Below are positions 1-12,200 of a DNA stretch of 64,000 nucleotides, in pieces (the stretch's first letter is position 1; each line of letters opens with the position of its first letter). Origin of the DNA: Lepidurus packardi (taxonomy: Eukaryota; Arthropoda; Branchiopoda; Notostraca; Triopsidae); assembly GCA_023053545.1 (NCBI GenBank), contig JAKZAN010000004.1, forward strand, positions 7,192,001 through 7,256,000. Direction: 5' to 3'. Made by a program: the position numbers and the translations under genes. The notes beneath the pieces were generated by a model. That model saw nothing but the letters and a program-made list of their open reading frames with translations. It was not told where the DNA came from and ran no database searches.

Positions 1-3000
1 CCAGTAGCCCCCCCCCCCCCCCCCCCTCGTACCCCTTAGGAAAGGACACACGGAAAGCAAAGAGATCATTTATATTCGCGTGTCAATTCGAAATAAAGCC
101 AGCGTGGACAGTGTATACGCTCCAAACTTCCTCCTGTTCTGTTCGCTTTAATGAAAGCAAATTCGCAGTTGCGGAGCTTTAGCAAGACGCCAAGCTAAAA
201 AGCATCCCAACAAAAGACAAGCGTTTCCTCGAGAACGCCAGCATGGTGTTTTTCATGTTAACAGAAACGAATCATAGCAAAAGCGGAAGGTTTGGGCCAA
301 GTTGGTAAAGCTGGTAGTTAACCCAAGTCTTTCCCTGCAGGAGGACAGGGAGGGCGGTAGTGAGAGAGAGAAGAGAAGAGACAAGCAGACAGAGAGAAAA
401 CGGCTCAAGAAGGTAGACAAGAGAGAAAGAAGGAAAACGGCTTCCCAACATGCTACGCACGTGAGAGGACTTGGGCCAAGAAAAGAGAACAGGAGAACCG
501 CCCACTCTTAAGAATACCCGGGGAAGGACTTGTTCGACTTGTACTGGGCAACCCGCTTGCATGCGAAAGCGAACGTTGCTTCTCACGAGGCATCCATAGA
601 TGCACACCACAATGCTGTAAGAAATTGCCCGTTGTTTTCATGGTAAACCCCCTGATCTTTTCCTTTTCTTTCTTTGTTTAAATACGACTTGAAGCTGTGG
701 GCTTTCTGCGGTGTATTGGCTCCTTTGTCTGCTGGCTGGGGTCTTTCTTGGTCATTCCGTAGGTTAAAATACCCTGGGCTGCCAATTGCCATTATGAACC
801 GGTGCTAATGACAAGCTAGCCGTTGCTTTGGATGGCATAAGTAAAGACCCAGAAAGGACTTTACGTGGTCTCTCTTTTACTCCCCTACTTCTGTCTGACC
901 AAACCTTCTGACCGTCCGACCGGCCGGAGAACAGAAATCCCAAAACGTTCAGTAGCGGAGGGCCCATATTTGGTGGCGTTTTTGCTCACCATTTCTATGC
1001 GGACACCAACCAATTTTTCTCCTAGACATATCCTTCCAACCTTCAAGAATTCTTAAACTTCCACCTAATCCTTAAAACCTCCCGAGCGCCTACCATCAGC
1101 GGCTGGCTAACAAACCATTGGAGTAATTACATTATACTCCGGACCGGTACCCGGCGCTCTTACCTAACAAATCCTTTTCCCTTTTCAAACAGGCATTTTC
1201 TTCGTTTTTATCCTTTCTTTGTTACCTAATTCAAGCCTTTAAGCCTGTGTTCCTTTTCTTTTTTTACCCCTCAAAAACCGAGTCTTCCGCCTTTTTAATT
1301 CCAGACGCGCGTGTGGTCCGAGTTAGTCCTCCCATCTTTGTATGGACGAGGAGGAGCGTCCGAAAGTGTGGACGCCGACCATGTAAAAGCGAAGGTTAAA
1401 TGCGTAGGACAGTCTTCGCGAACCGTTTGCGGTTCCAGTTGGATCTTATTGTCCAGTTGAACACTATAACAAATACTTGGGTTGCGTTGGCGGTTACGCG
1501 TAGGGACCGTAGCGGATCGCTCGAAATTGCAATGCCAGTTATGTAGTGACAACACTGGATTCTTGAGGCTAGAACTACCTAAGGTATTGGATATCGTTAG
1601 CCTTCTTGGATGATCCCAAGAAGGGATAGACTCGAGGGTAAACTCGATTGTGTCAACATGGCCATAGGAAGAGAGCCTGAGGCGCCCTGTTACGAACAGA
1701 TTGCTCAAATGTATATATATTTATACATAATTAATATATATGATATATTTAAATGTATTTGTTTGTAAGAATCCCAGAGTGCCAACCTTTTCACAGTTTT
1801 GTTGGAGAAGAAAAGACTGTGCTGATGTTATATAGTGGTCGAGTCGATCCCTATCGCCCGGTCGACGACAAGAGCTCAGCGTCACGCTCAGCATGAGTCG
1901 GACCGGACCGACCCAAGTGTCCTCCAAAGTCTCTCTCACACTATAGCTCAGTTGGCTCGTTAAATTCTATTAAGTTCCAATCGTTGGACAGCAGGCTTCC
2001 ATAGTAAACAGGTTAAGACCTAGAAAAACCCTGCCACAAAAAAAATAGTCACCAGTCTTTCTGTCAATTCTTGCCGCTTTTTCCTTACCTAACCTGCGAC
2101 CCGACCCGATCTCGACCTGCCCCTACTCGTTAAAAAATAATAATGTCTCCATCGAAACATTTCGGTGGTGTGAACTTTACTAAAAGCGCTACAACGTACA
2201 CGAGGTGCGGTATCGATGTAAAAAAAGGTAAAAAAAGACAATGGGGTGCACAAAGGTAGTCAAGCCGTCAAGCCAGCCGAGATTCTTCCACAACCTTCAC
2301 ACACAAACACACACACACACCCTTTCGTACATAACGACTTTTTGGTGCATGGTCCGCATGGGTCGTAAAACCCCAGTCAACCCTTTGCAAATCTTCTGTA
2401 ATGGATAAACAACCAACGGGACCACCACCAAAGGGGAGTCCTTTTTGCCTTCCGTATTTCGGAATTTAAAACACCGAGGGAGTCTTTCGTACCCAGGTCG
2501 GATCCGAAAAAGGAAAAACGCACAAGAAGAAAAAAATTAAAGTGCCATCAGTGTCTTTATTTTTTATGTCTGTTACATAACAAACAAGCGATCCCACGTC
2601 CCCAAAGTCCCCCCACCAACAAGGCGTTTATATTTCCCCTTTTGCTCCTGTCTTTTCGCGGCGCTGCCTTGCTGTGTCTTTTCTTGTTGGCCAGGATCCC
2701 GTTTCTCCAGCATTTTTAATGGGTGCGCCCTTCATCAACCATTCGTATTCTTGGGTTTTAACAGCCTGGCGAACGAGGGGGTTCTTTTTTGTTTGGCTGC
2801 CGAAAAAAGCAGCAACGGAGGGAGTACAAGAGAGACTTCGTAAGCTTTTCCGCAATTTCGTTAGTCCCGCGACATGACAACTACCTCATGCCAACTTACA
2901 CTCACGAAGACGCCGCCGCTTGGTCTGCGTAGAACAACAGTACCAGCCTCATTTGGAGGAGTTCATATCCTTGATCTAATGAGCTTGAACCGAGCCAACC

Positions 3001-3293
3001 GGGCAGCCGTGCAACCGAGCGAACTTCCCTCGCTTGACCACGTCTGCCTGTTGTGTACCCTGTTACCTTCCCAGAAACTTAAAAAAGTTCTGATGAACCA
3101 GCTCTTGTCTGCCTAGCCTGTCCAAAGCACATACTGTTGTACCGTAGCATGTTTTTTTTAAATTTTTTTCTGTCTCTCGTGTTTGACAAGCGCACGTTTT
3201 TGAAGATGAAAAGAAGCTGTATCGGTTGTATAGTTGCTCAGATAGCTTCTAGCGAGCGCAAAAGCCCTCATTAAATCTATTCTAATGGTGTAG
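1..3293. other. Non-coding stretch upstream of the first visible dachsous exon
   Basis: No exon with cadherin-like coding could be found here, so this is probably a dachsous intron, with the 5' exons outside the window. It opens with a run of 19 C (8-26). It also holds a CA-rich microsatellite (about 2298-2320) and an AT-rich patch near 1710-1755. Open frames on both strands lack flanking splice signals and recognisable domains. Confidence 0.6.
8..26. repeat. Poly(C) homopolymer tract
   Basis: Nineteen consecutive C residues near the left window edge. It is a simple repeat, and its length is probably unreliable in the assembly. Confidence 0.9.
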
Positions 3294-6200
3294 GTTTCGG
3301 CCACGGATCCAGATTGCGGTGTCAATGCCATCGTTAATTATACCATGGGCGATGGGTTCAGTAACAAGTACAGGGACTTCCATGTGCAGCCTTCATCGGG
3401 AGAAATTTGCATCGCGGTGCCATTGGACCACGAGAAACGCAACATTTATGAGTTCCCCGTCCTCGCTACTGACAGAGGTAAAAGTGATTTAAATAAAATT
3501 CTCCTCAGGCAAGAGAGACAGGGCAGATGACCCGTTTGTGGCGTTTTTCGAATCGATAACTAACCAATGACTTGGGAAAACAATTGTAGGCGGGCTGAGC
3601 ACGACAGCGATGGTGAAGATCCAAGTTATCGACGTCAACGACAACCAGCCTTCGTTCTACCCGCGGGAGTACAACGTCTCGCTGCGCGAAGAAGCCCTTT
3701 TATCGTCACCGGTGGTTGTCGTCGCAGCGGCAGACAAAGACTCTGGCCAGTACGGTACCTTGCGCTACGATATCACGGCCGGGAACGAAGATGGTGCGTT
3801 CAGGGTCGAGCGAACGTCAGGCGAAGTCTTCCTCACGCGGCCCCTAAGTACCAGCCCTAAGCTGATGTACCGGCTCAATATTTCGGCCACGGACGGCGGC
3901 GGCCTGCGGTCGGCCCAAGATGCTGAAGTCCTCGTTACGGTTATTGACGAAGCCCATCAGCCCCCCATCTTTGACAGCAGTCGTTACGGGTTCTCCGTCA
4001 AAGAAGATGTCCCTCGTAACAGCGTGGTGGGTACGGTGACGGCCACGAGTGTCACAGGTAAGCGAGTCATACCTTTTTTTCGTCTTTTCCCAAGTTCTTT
4101 TGGCAAAACGTTCGAAGATGAGCTAACCTGGATCAAACTAACCCCAACAGGGACAGACGGAGTCAGGTACTCTATTTACTCGGGCGATCCTCATGGCTAT
4201 TTCTCGATCCACCCGGACACCGGCGTGATTCGCACCGATTCCGAGCTGGATCACGAGACTCATCCTTACGTGCTCCTCAACGTGGCCGCTGCTTCTGGAG
4301 ACCCGCCTTCTTTCGGCCATACACAGGTAAGATAGGGTGATTGTGGATTCATTAGGCTATAAAAGCTTTTTGTTTCCAATAAAATCAACAGGTCAATATA
4401 ACCATCGGTGATGTGAATGACAACGCGCCTGAGTTTGATACGCCGGTTGTAAAGATTTCCGTACCGGAAAATTCCGAGCTCAACATGCCCATATTCGCGG
4501 CATATGCGCAGGATCCTGACAGCAGCGACAATGGCCGTGTTCGATACGAGCTGGTCAAGAATCCGGACAATATTTTCCACATCGACCCCGCCCAAGGTTA
4601 CCTCACGCTGCAGCGGAAGCTGGACTTTGAAATGGCGTCCAAGTACACCCTGTCCATCAACGCCCAGGACCAAGGAACACCTTCCTTACGCTCCAACTTG
4701 ACGCTCCATATCGAAGTGCAGGACGTGAACGATAACCCGCCGGTCTTTGACAAGTCCGAGTACTCTGTCAACATTCTCGAGTCCCTAGCCATCAATTCCC
4801 AGTTCCTGCAAGTTAACGCCGTCGATTTGGACACGGGCAACAATGCTCGGCTCACGTATCGGATCCAGGAAGAAAGCCTGAGTCGCACTTTCGGCATTTT
4901 CCCCAACAGCGGCTCCTTGTACCTCAAGGAGACGCTGGATCGTGAAACCCAAGACCGCTACACGCTTACCGTGGTCGCTACTGACAACGGAACGCCTCCC
5001 GGAACCGCCTCTGCTACCGTCGCTGTTTTTGTCATGGATGCCAATGATAACGATCCACTTTTCTCCCAAGATGTATATCACTTTACCATCCAAGAGAACC
5101 TCGACAAGGGGGCGCTAGTAGGCGTGGTTTCGGCGACTGACATGGACCTAGACGGTAACGCGGCCCTACGCTTCAATCCGATCCCCGACAACGGAACTTT
5201 CCAGCTCAACCAAGTCACCGGTAAGTGCTTATATCCATTTGCTCTCACCCTTAATCTCCAAAACTTTTGAACTTCTCTGGAGCTCTCTCTCTCGCTAATG
5301 TTGCCTCTAATGACTTATGATGAAACATCCTAGCCCTGAGCAACGCCCTTTTCGTGTCCTTTCGGCCCTTTTCGGTCACATTTCCAACACCTCCAAATCA
5401 GTTGGGAAAATCTCTTGACGGGAGTTACCAATATTTTGCGGAGAGGTGGAGGGGAGATTGTTCCACGTTTTCCGCTCAGTAATGCCCTTTTTGTCGGTGG
5501 TGTGAAGCGTCTCACCGCAACCACACTTGTCCGTCAGCTTGTCAAAAAGGGTACCGAAGCTCTGACACCGCTGGGTGGTCCTCAACCACGCGGAATCGGA
5601 GCAATGGCACACATATTATTCCCCTTGTCATTTAAGAGCATGCTTCAGATTCCTAGCCAAATCTTCTATCAATCTTTTGAGTATTAAAAGTTTCCCCTCC
5701 AAGCTCGAAGCAGGGGGAAGGAACGACCCCAAACCACGTATGAACTTTCGTGTAACGTAATCTCGGCGATTGGGGGCTTCATGGCTACGGGTGTCGAGCC
5801 TGGCGCCTTAGCGTTGACAGGTAACAAATGACTCGAGAAAGAAGTTTAAGTCCAGTCGCCAAAGTCCCAAGCCCAAACGTCATCGTTCTCTCAATACGAA
5901 CCCCTAAGTCCAGAGTCTTGAATATGTATAAATATCCATCTAAAAAAAAAGGAGAAAAAACACACAACAAGAACGAAAGGTCTCCCAGCTTTGTAACCTT
6001 GTCTTTTTAACCTGGACTTTGAGGGGTTCTGGTGCTTCCTTGCATCGGCAATGACATTACCTTGCAAGGCCGGTTTCTCTTGGTGACTTTTCTGGACATG
6101 GTGGATGAAGAGCGATGAAGAATTCCACAGGTGCGTCCCTGCGTCTCTTGTTTTCGTCCTGCCTCTTTTCCCCGTCACTGCAGGCCAAAAAGCATCTCCT

Positions 6201-9200
6201 GACAAATGAACTGCAGCTTTAAGTGAAGCGTGAGAGATTAGATCACTGTTGCAGCCTGTCGTCTTTTTTCCTTTTGCTTTCTGTTAACCCGTTCAACAGT
6301 CTTTTATAACCACAGAAATAAATTCTCTCGGGCTTTTTGGGGCCACCTTCTTTTACATACTTAGGGGGACTTTTTCTTCTCTCCGTCTTCTTCTCCTCTT
6401 CCACTATTCCCATTCTTTTTTTCGACTTTTTTGGTTAGCGTGAATTAGAATCTTTTTTCTGGGTTTCCCTGAGGTCTTCCAATACCCATCTCCTTCTTTG
6501 TTTTCCTCTCTTTAATTTCTCAGAAGCACAGTGAGGGTTCAGTAAAGACTCTTGGCTCTTTTGTTCCAACGTGGATGTTTCGTCTAATGGAGATCATTCG
6601 TCAGTGTCGAGCGGGGATTGATAAAAACGCGGGCTAAGATCCAAACTCGAAAACCCGCAACATAACCCAACGACCAGCAGGGATCCCTGCACTGGAAAAC
6701 ATTTGATTAGGAGCCTCCCCCCTCCCAGCTTAAAATCTGGGGAAAATTACAAAAAAATAGCCTGAAATGACGTAACTCAACCTTCGCATTGTGTCCCTAA
6801 TGCCGTTCTTAAAATTCCCTTATAGCCTTTTCCAAACATTTTTACAATTTCTAAAAAGGGAGAAAATATTTGTTTAAAGTTGTGCGGAACCTGGAGTTAA
6901 TTAGTGTAGAATATTTGCTTTTTTCTTACTCTTTTTCTTACGTACTATTTTGCAACAGGGTAAATGACTTTTAGTAAGGAAATCCCATCAGATTTGGCAT
7001 CGTCCTGCAGATTTCGCAAGTTTCTTCTAATTTGAATTGAATTGTGATGTCACATTAAGAATCTTTCTGCATTCTTAGCTCCATTTATGGAACTTTAGAT
7101 AATTGCGTTCAGATTGCGATTCTCCGAACAATTTACCTGAACCGTCCGATCTAGATTGTGCATTGTTTTAATAGTTGTACATGGTTAAATCAGTGATTAC
7201 ACAAGCATCAAGCCTGTTTGCAAAAACTCAATAGTGGAGCTGTTGAAATCCTGAAATGCACAACACAAGTGTCATTGGGGAGGTCTTGATACAAGCTAAA
7301 ATCTCGTTATTTAGACGTTATATATAACTGAGTTCAAACATAATACAAAGTCGACTGGAGTCATGCGTCTCGATTCTGTTGCCAATTTAAGTTGTCAGAC
7401 TTCGCATTCTGCAGGACGGCTTAACCCTCGAGTCCTTAAAAAGACGACGGAACAAAAAGAAAGGAACAAGAAAAGAGCCTTGCACCAAACTTGAACCCAT
7501 TGTTCAAGTTCATTAACTATGCAAGCATTTTCGCCATCAAGCTGGCTTTCCCAATTTCCCCTTTCACACCCTGGGATGATTGCCGCTTCTCTCTCTCACA
7601 CCATATACACGTCATGACAAGCTTGCTTTTGGAGTTGCTTTCCGGCCGGCCCAGAGCGCTAAGCTTCATTTGAAATACTTTGAAACTTCTTCCACGTCGC
7701 AGAATTGAAAGTCATAACGGCCAATTACGTACTACACTCGGGCCTGTCAGATGCCTTGCTGCGCTTCCCAGCTTGCTTTACCACTTGGTATCCCGCGATA
7801 GAGAGAGAACCGAGAGAAAGAAAAAAAACTCAACCCGACTCGAAATAAGATAACCTAACCTCGCACGTTTGCGAAAGGCAGTGTCCGATACATATAAATC
7901 GGTAAACCCCTTGAACATAGAGAATAACATGTGCCTTTTTCCCGGAAAACAAAAACATTTGCTAGTACCAAGGCACGTGAGATGAAGGGGCTTTTTAAAC
8001 AGCGAGCTAATAAGTTCCTAGAGTGGCTTCATGTACGCTTTTTAAGTTCTCCTACGGTTCTCCTAAAAAAACACCTTCCCTTCCGACTCCGCAGTTATGC
8101 CAACTCATCGCGTCCATGATTAAGCATTGAAGCGTTAGGTTATAATACCGGGAATCCATGTTTGGGGGGGTCCCAAAGCAATCCACCTATCTAACACAGT
8201 GTATTTCGCCCCCTTAGTTATGTTACATGGAAACGGGAGATGGTTGGGAAGAAGTCGATTAAAACCTAAAAAAAATCCTCAGAGGATTTTGGATTTGAGC
8301 TCAAGTAAAGAAATTCCTCTGTATCTTAGTATTCCTGTGTATATTTGGCATACAAGCTATACATGGTACCGCCCTGAAGATAACGCGTTTTAAATTGAGG
8401 TTTGGACTAACGAAATAAAAAGGAAGGTAAAAAAATAAATAAAAACTGAAATAAAGTTCTGCGGAGCTCCCAAAGTAACGCGACAGACGTGTCCGGAGCA
8501 AAGCTGTCAAGCCAGCGTTTGAAACTTTTACGCTTTTGTCTTTCGCGTTACGTTGCGGCAAAAGGAGACGGATACAATAAGGCGTCAGTCTTGAGTAATC
8601 CTACACCCGGATTACTCAAGACTGCAACTCAGCTGTCCTGATTGCTCTCGAAAGGTAACAAGAATGGCCATATCTTCGGTTTTACCAGTGGGTATTAAAC
8701 TGGCCCGTCTTCCACCCCAAAAACAATGCCTTGAGCTTTCCATGAATCCCCGTGATTCTCGGTACTCGTCGAGTCGAGCTTGCTTGGTTCCCGATCGCAA
8801 TTAGATAAGTTGCCTGGCATTTATTAAAACTACCTTCAAAAGTCATCTAGAAAAGATTTCCTTGTCTTTTCTCTTCCAAACAAGACATCCATCGCCCAAG
8901 TTATGGTCGATAATTTGTTCCCTCCTTTTTACGTGTTCTGAACATGAAAATATACACAACAAGACCTTTTGGAGACCTGTCGTAAGCCCTTGTCACTAGA
9001 ATTAATTAGACGCCAAAGATTTTCTTGTAAATCGTAGTTTAAATTTGAATTTATTATACATCAGGTCTAAAAGTCATCATTCTTGTCCTCATGTTTGCAA
9101 CTCCGGACTCTTAAAAAACCTATCACGTGTAAGTTTTGCGAATCTCGTGGTTTTTTATTCGTGAAATCGAATTCCCTTTGGGTATTACGGCTGTCGAGCA

Positions 9201-12200
9201 CTTGCAAACATTGACAAGCACTTGTTTTCCAGGAACAAGTCGTGTTGCAGATTTGTATTGCTGCTTGAAAAGGTATTGATTTAAAGCTCGATAGCAAAAT
9301 CAGCTCCGTACGGATAGACCGATCTAACTTGGAACGTTTTAGAAGTTTTTCAAAGTTTCGAAATCTATTTGCCGTTAAGCTTTTCCCCACGTTAATGCGT
9401 TTAGGATTACACTCTCCAAGATCCTTGTATATATACTACTTCACGTCTTCAGCCAACGTTCTTCTCTGAAAAGTTTTTCCTTCAAATTCTCCTGCGTCAT
9501 GCAGCCACCTTGAACTTCACCCAAAACAGCTTAGGTTGCCTGCATAACTTCGGCGCTGTAGCCATATTCATGTCCCTCCACGTGGAAACCTGATAGTCCA
9601 GCACCGTCTAATGTGTCCAGTTGCTGTGCTCAACCTAAATTTCTCAACTTGTCCCTCTACACCCAAACCAAAACTCCTTTTATAAGCGTTCCCTTTTGTC
9701 TCGTCTGGTGGGCTGAAAATTCGTCAATCTGTCCCTGTCACTTTCTTGGACAATACTTCCCAACTATTACAAGTTGTGTACAAAAAGTTACACACTTTGA
9801 CAACCTGTAAGACCGGAATCTGTCCCTTACCATCCCAAAGCTTAAAAACCCTCGAGTGGAGAGTTTGAACTTTGAATGCCACATATCCGAGTGACAAATG
9901 TCCCAATTTAAGGGGTTGGTTCAACAATGGTGTACGCAATCCGAACAAGAACGGATGAAGGTGAGCTACATTGTCTGATCCTCATATCATCCATCAGAAT
10001 ACGCCGGGACAAATGAAACGGAACTTTTAAAAAGTCTTCTCTGGCCGTAGTGACAAGGACAGACGATGCCTCCTGCTGCTTCTTATACAACTATAACATT
10101 GCCATTCTTTGGGAAATTGTTAAGTACTGTTCTCACTATACTGTACTAGCAAATCTAGCCAAGAAAGGAAACCTCTAAAAAGAGCATCTGTAAGAAAGAC
10201 TTTGTGGGAAAATAAACTAGAACTGTTTTCCCAAACACTGCTTTTCAGATTCCTTTTTTACACCAAAAAAGGAAGAATTCTATACATTCTGTACCACGAG
10301 CTGCTTTGCTCCCTTAGGTTTTCGTCTTCATAACAGTAAAGTTGAGCTCCACCAAAAAGAAATAACGATGGACAACAGGGCTTTTTACGAGCGTTCCCAA
10401 AAAGCCGATAAGAAATTCTTTCCTACTGAAATCTTTCACTAAGCTTCAATCCACGAATATTGGTAAGATTTTCCTTGGGGATGGAAGCTCACACAAAAAG
10501 GTGTAAAAACTATACGATAATTGAATAAGAACTTGTAGTACATGCCTGCTTTGACCAGTGGTGTGACACGACTTAATAATGAAAAAATAAACTCGTGCCA
10601 TGACACGATAACGAAACCGAATGGTAACCGAAAGAATACTGCTAGTAAACAGGATTCATAGCGTTTGTTTCATAGCAAGCTGTATCTTTAACTGCGTTCG
10701 GTAGCCTTTCATATTTCGGATGGGGTTACAGTAAACATTTGCAGAATCTCCTTTATGCAAACCTGCCTTAAAATGGCATTACAAGTCTCTACTAAATAAG
10801 ATCACGATCTCAAATTCCACGAAATGGATCAACAAATCCGGAAACCCTTGAAACCTGCAGCATGCCATATATTCTTCAGTGTTAACTTCCGTTTCTTTTC
10901 CAATTTGGTTGAATGACTGGACAACATGAATGAACGCCTTTCCAAAGATGGTCCCTAAAAAAGTATTCGCTAACGATATCTTTGCACAAGTGACCCTAAA
11001 ACGAAAACAGTAAGATAGTGGTGCAACAGGTTTTCTGGGGCTAAAACATATCTCAAGCCATAATCTTGGGATACTGGTAGAGATACTGTGGACAGTCTAG
11101 GTCAAACACCTTTTTGTGTGAGCTTCCATCCCCAACTTTGCGTTTCGTTGAAGGAAAAATTCCCCAAACGCACAACCCACCGCAACATCCATCCATCGCG
11201 CAGCCAGCACGGGACGACATTAATTCACACGAGCATGACAACAGCATTCCTACGTTTTCGGGTCCCATGTTTCTCTCACCTTGGGACTCGCGGGTTCAGG
11301 TTCAGCAAGGGGGGTTGAAGAGAAAACCTCCCTTTTTTTACCTTTTTAAAGGAGGCGCCTTTATATATGCACACATATATACGGCTGAACAGAGGCATTC
11401 GGCACGCATTTGCTAATGGCTTTGTTTGCGACCCTTGGACATGGTTTTTGTCTCTCCCTCTTCTCCCAACTTATTTCTTCCACCTGCAAAACTCAAAATC
11501 CTCATCCACGAAAGTTAAAAAATGTATTAAGATCCGTCTCTCGCCCTGAAGAATATAATCCTAGCCTACGTTAAAAAAAGACGTAAAAATAATAAAAAGT
11601 TGGAAAAAAGATGATATGGATGGCCATAAAAGTTTATAGTGAGTTTCCGTCGTAAAAAAAATCATGTTTCACCCCCTTGGATCTTTTTCTCCCGCTGGCC
11701 ATTCTCATTTTCTACGCGCAACAGGCCTAATCAACATATTTTTCACACATCCGACCGACTATTAAGTACACCCCTTCTACACGGTCTTCGAAGGGTTGGG
11801 GCGTGATCCCCATTTGTTCTTTTTTTTTCCTTTTTTGTTTAACGACGACGCGTTAAGAGGGCAAATGGCGTTGGTAACCTTTTTTTCTCGTAAAGTTCTC
11901 TTTTTGGGGGGGAGCTTTCAAATTATTTTGGGTCGTAAAACACGAAAATGGGATGTTTTCTCAAAAAAATTTTTTTAATTTTTTTGCAGGTGAGATTTTC
12001 ACCAAAGTCGCCTTGGACCGCGAAGCAAAGGCCGTGTACGAGTTCAGCGTGGAGGTGAAAGACTACGGAACCCCAGCGCGTAGTGCCAAAGCCCTCGTCC
12101 GCATTCACGTCACGGATGTCAACGACAATAGTCCTGTAATTGTGGAACCGGAAGAAAATGTCATCGGTGTCCGGGAAGAGCTGCCGCCAGGTACCGAAGT

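Larger units (their letters stand above)
5221..11989 (+). other. Large dachsous intron (6.8 kb)
   Basis: The donor is GTAAGT at 5221 and the acceptor TTTTTTTGCAG ends at 11989. Both flanking exons are phase 1 and join within one cadherin repeat (…QVTG|EIFTK…). I find no convincing exon inside. Two inverted repeats lie within it: a 16-bp perfect hairpin at 8586-8624 and a 30-bp perfect inverted repeat at 10475-10504/11106-11135. Confidence 0.85.

Noticed and set aside
1295-1708. 137-codon minus-strand open frame in the upstream region
   Set aside because: No recognisable motif, no splice or start context, and composition unlike the real exons nearby.
2874-3116. 80-codon plus-strand open frame just before the first dachsous exon
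   Set aside because: No cadherin motif and it does not splice in phase to the 3294 exon.
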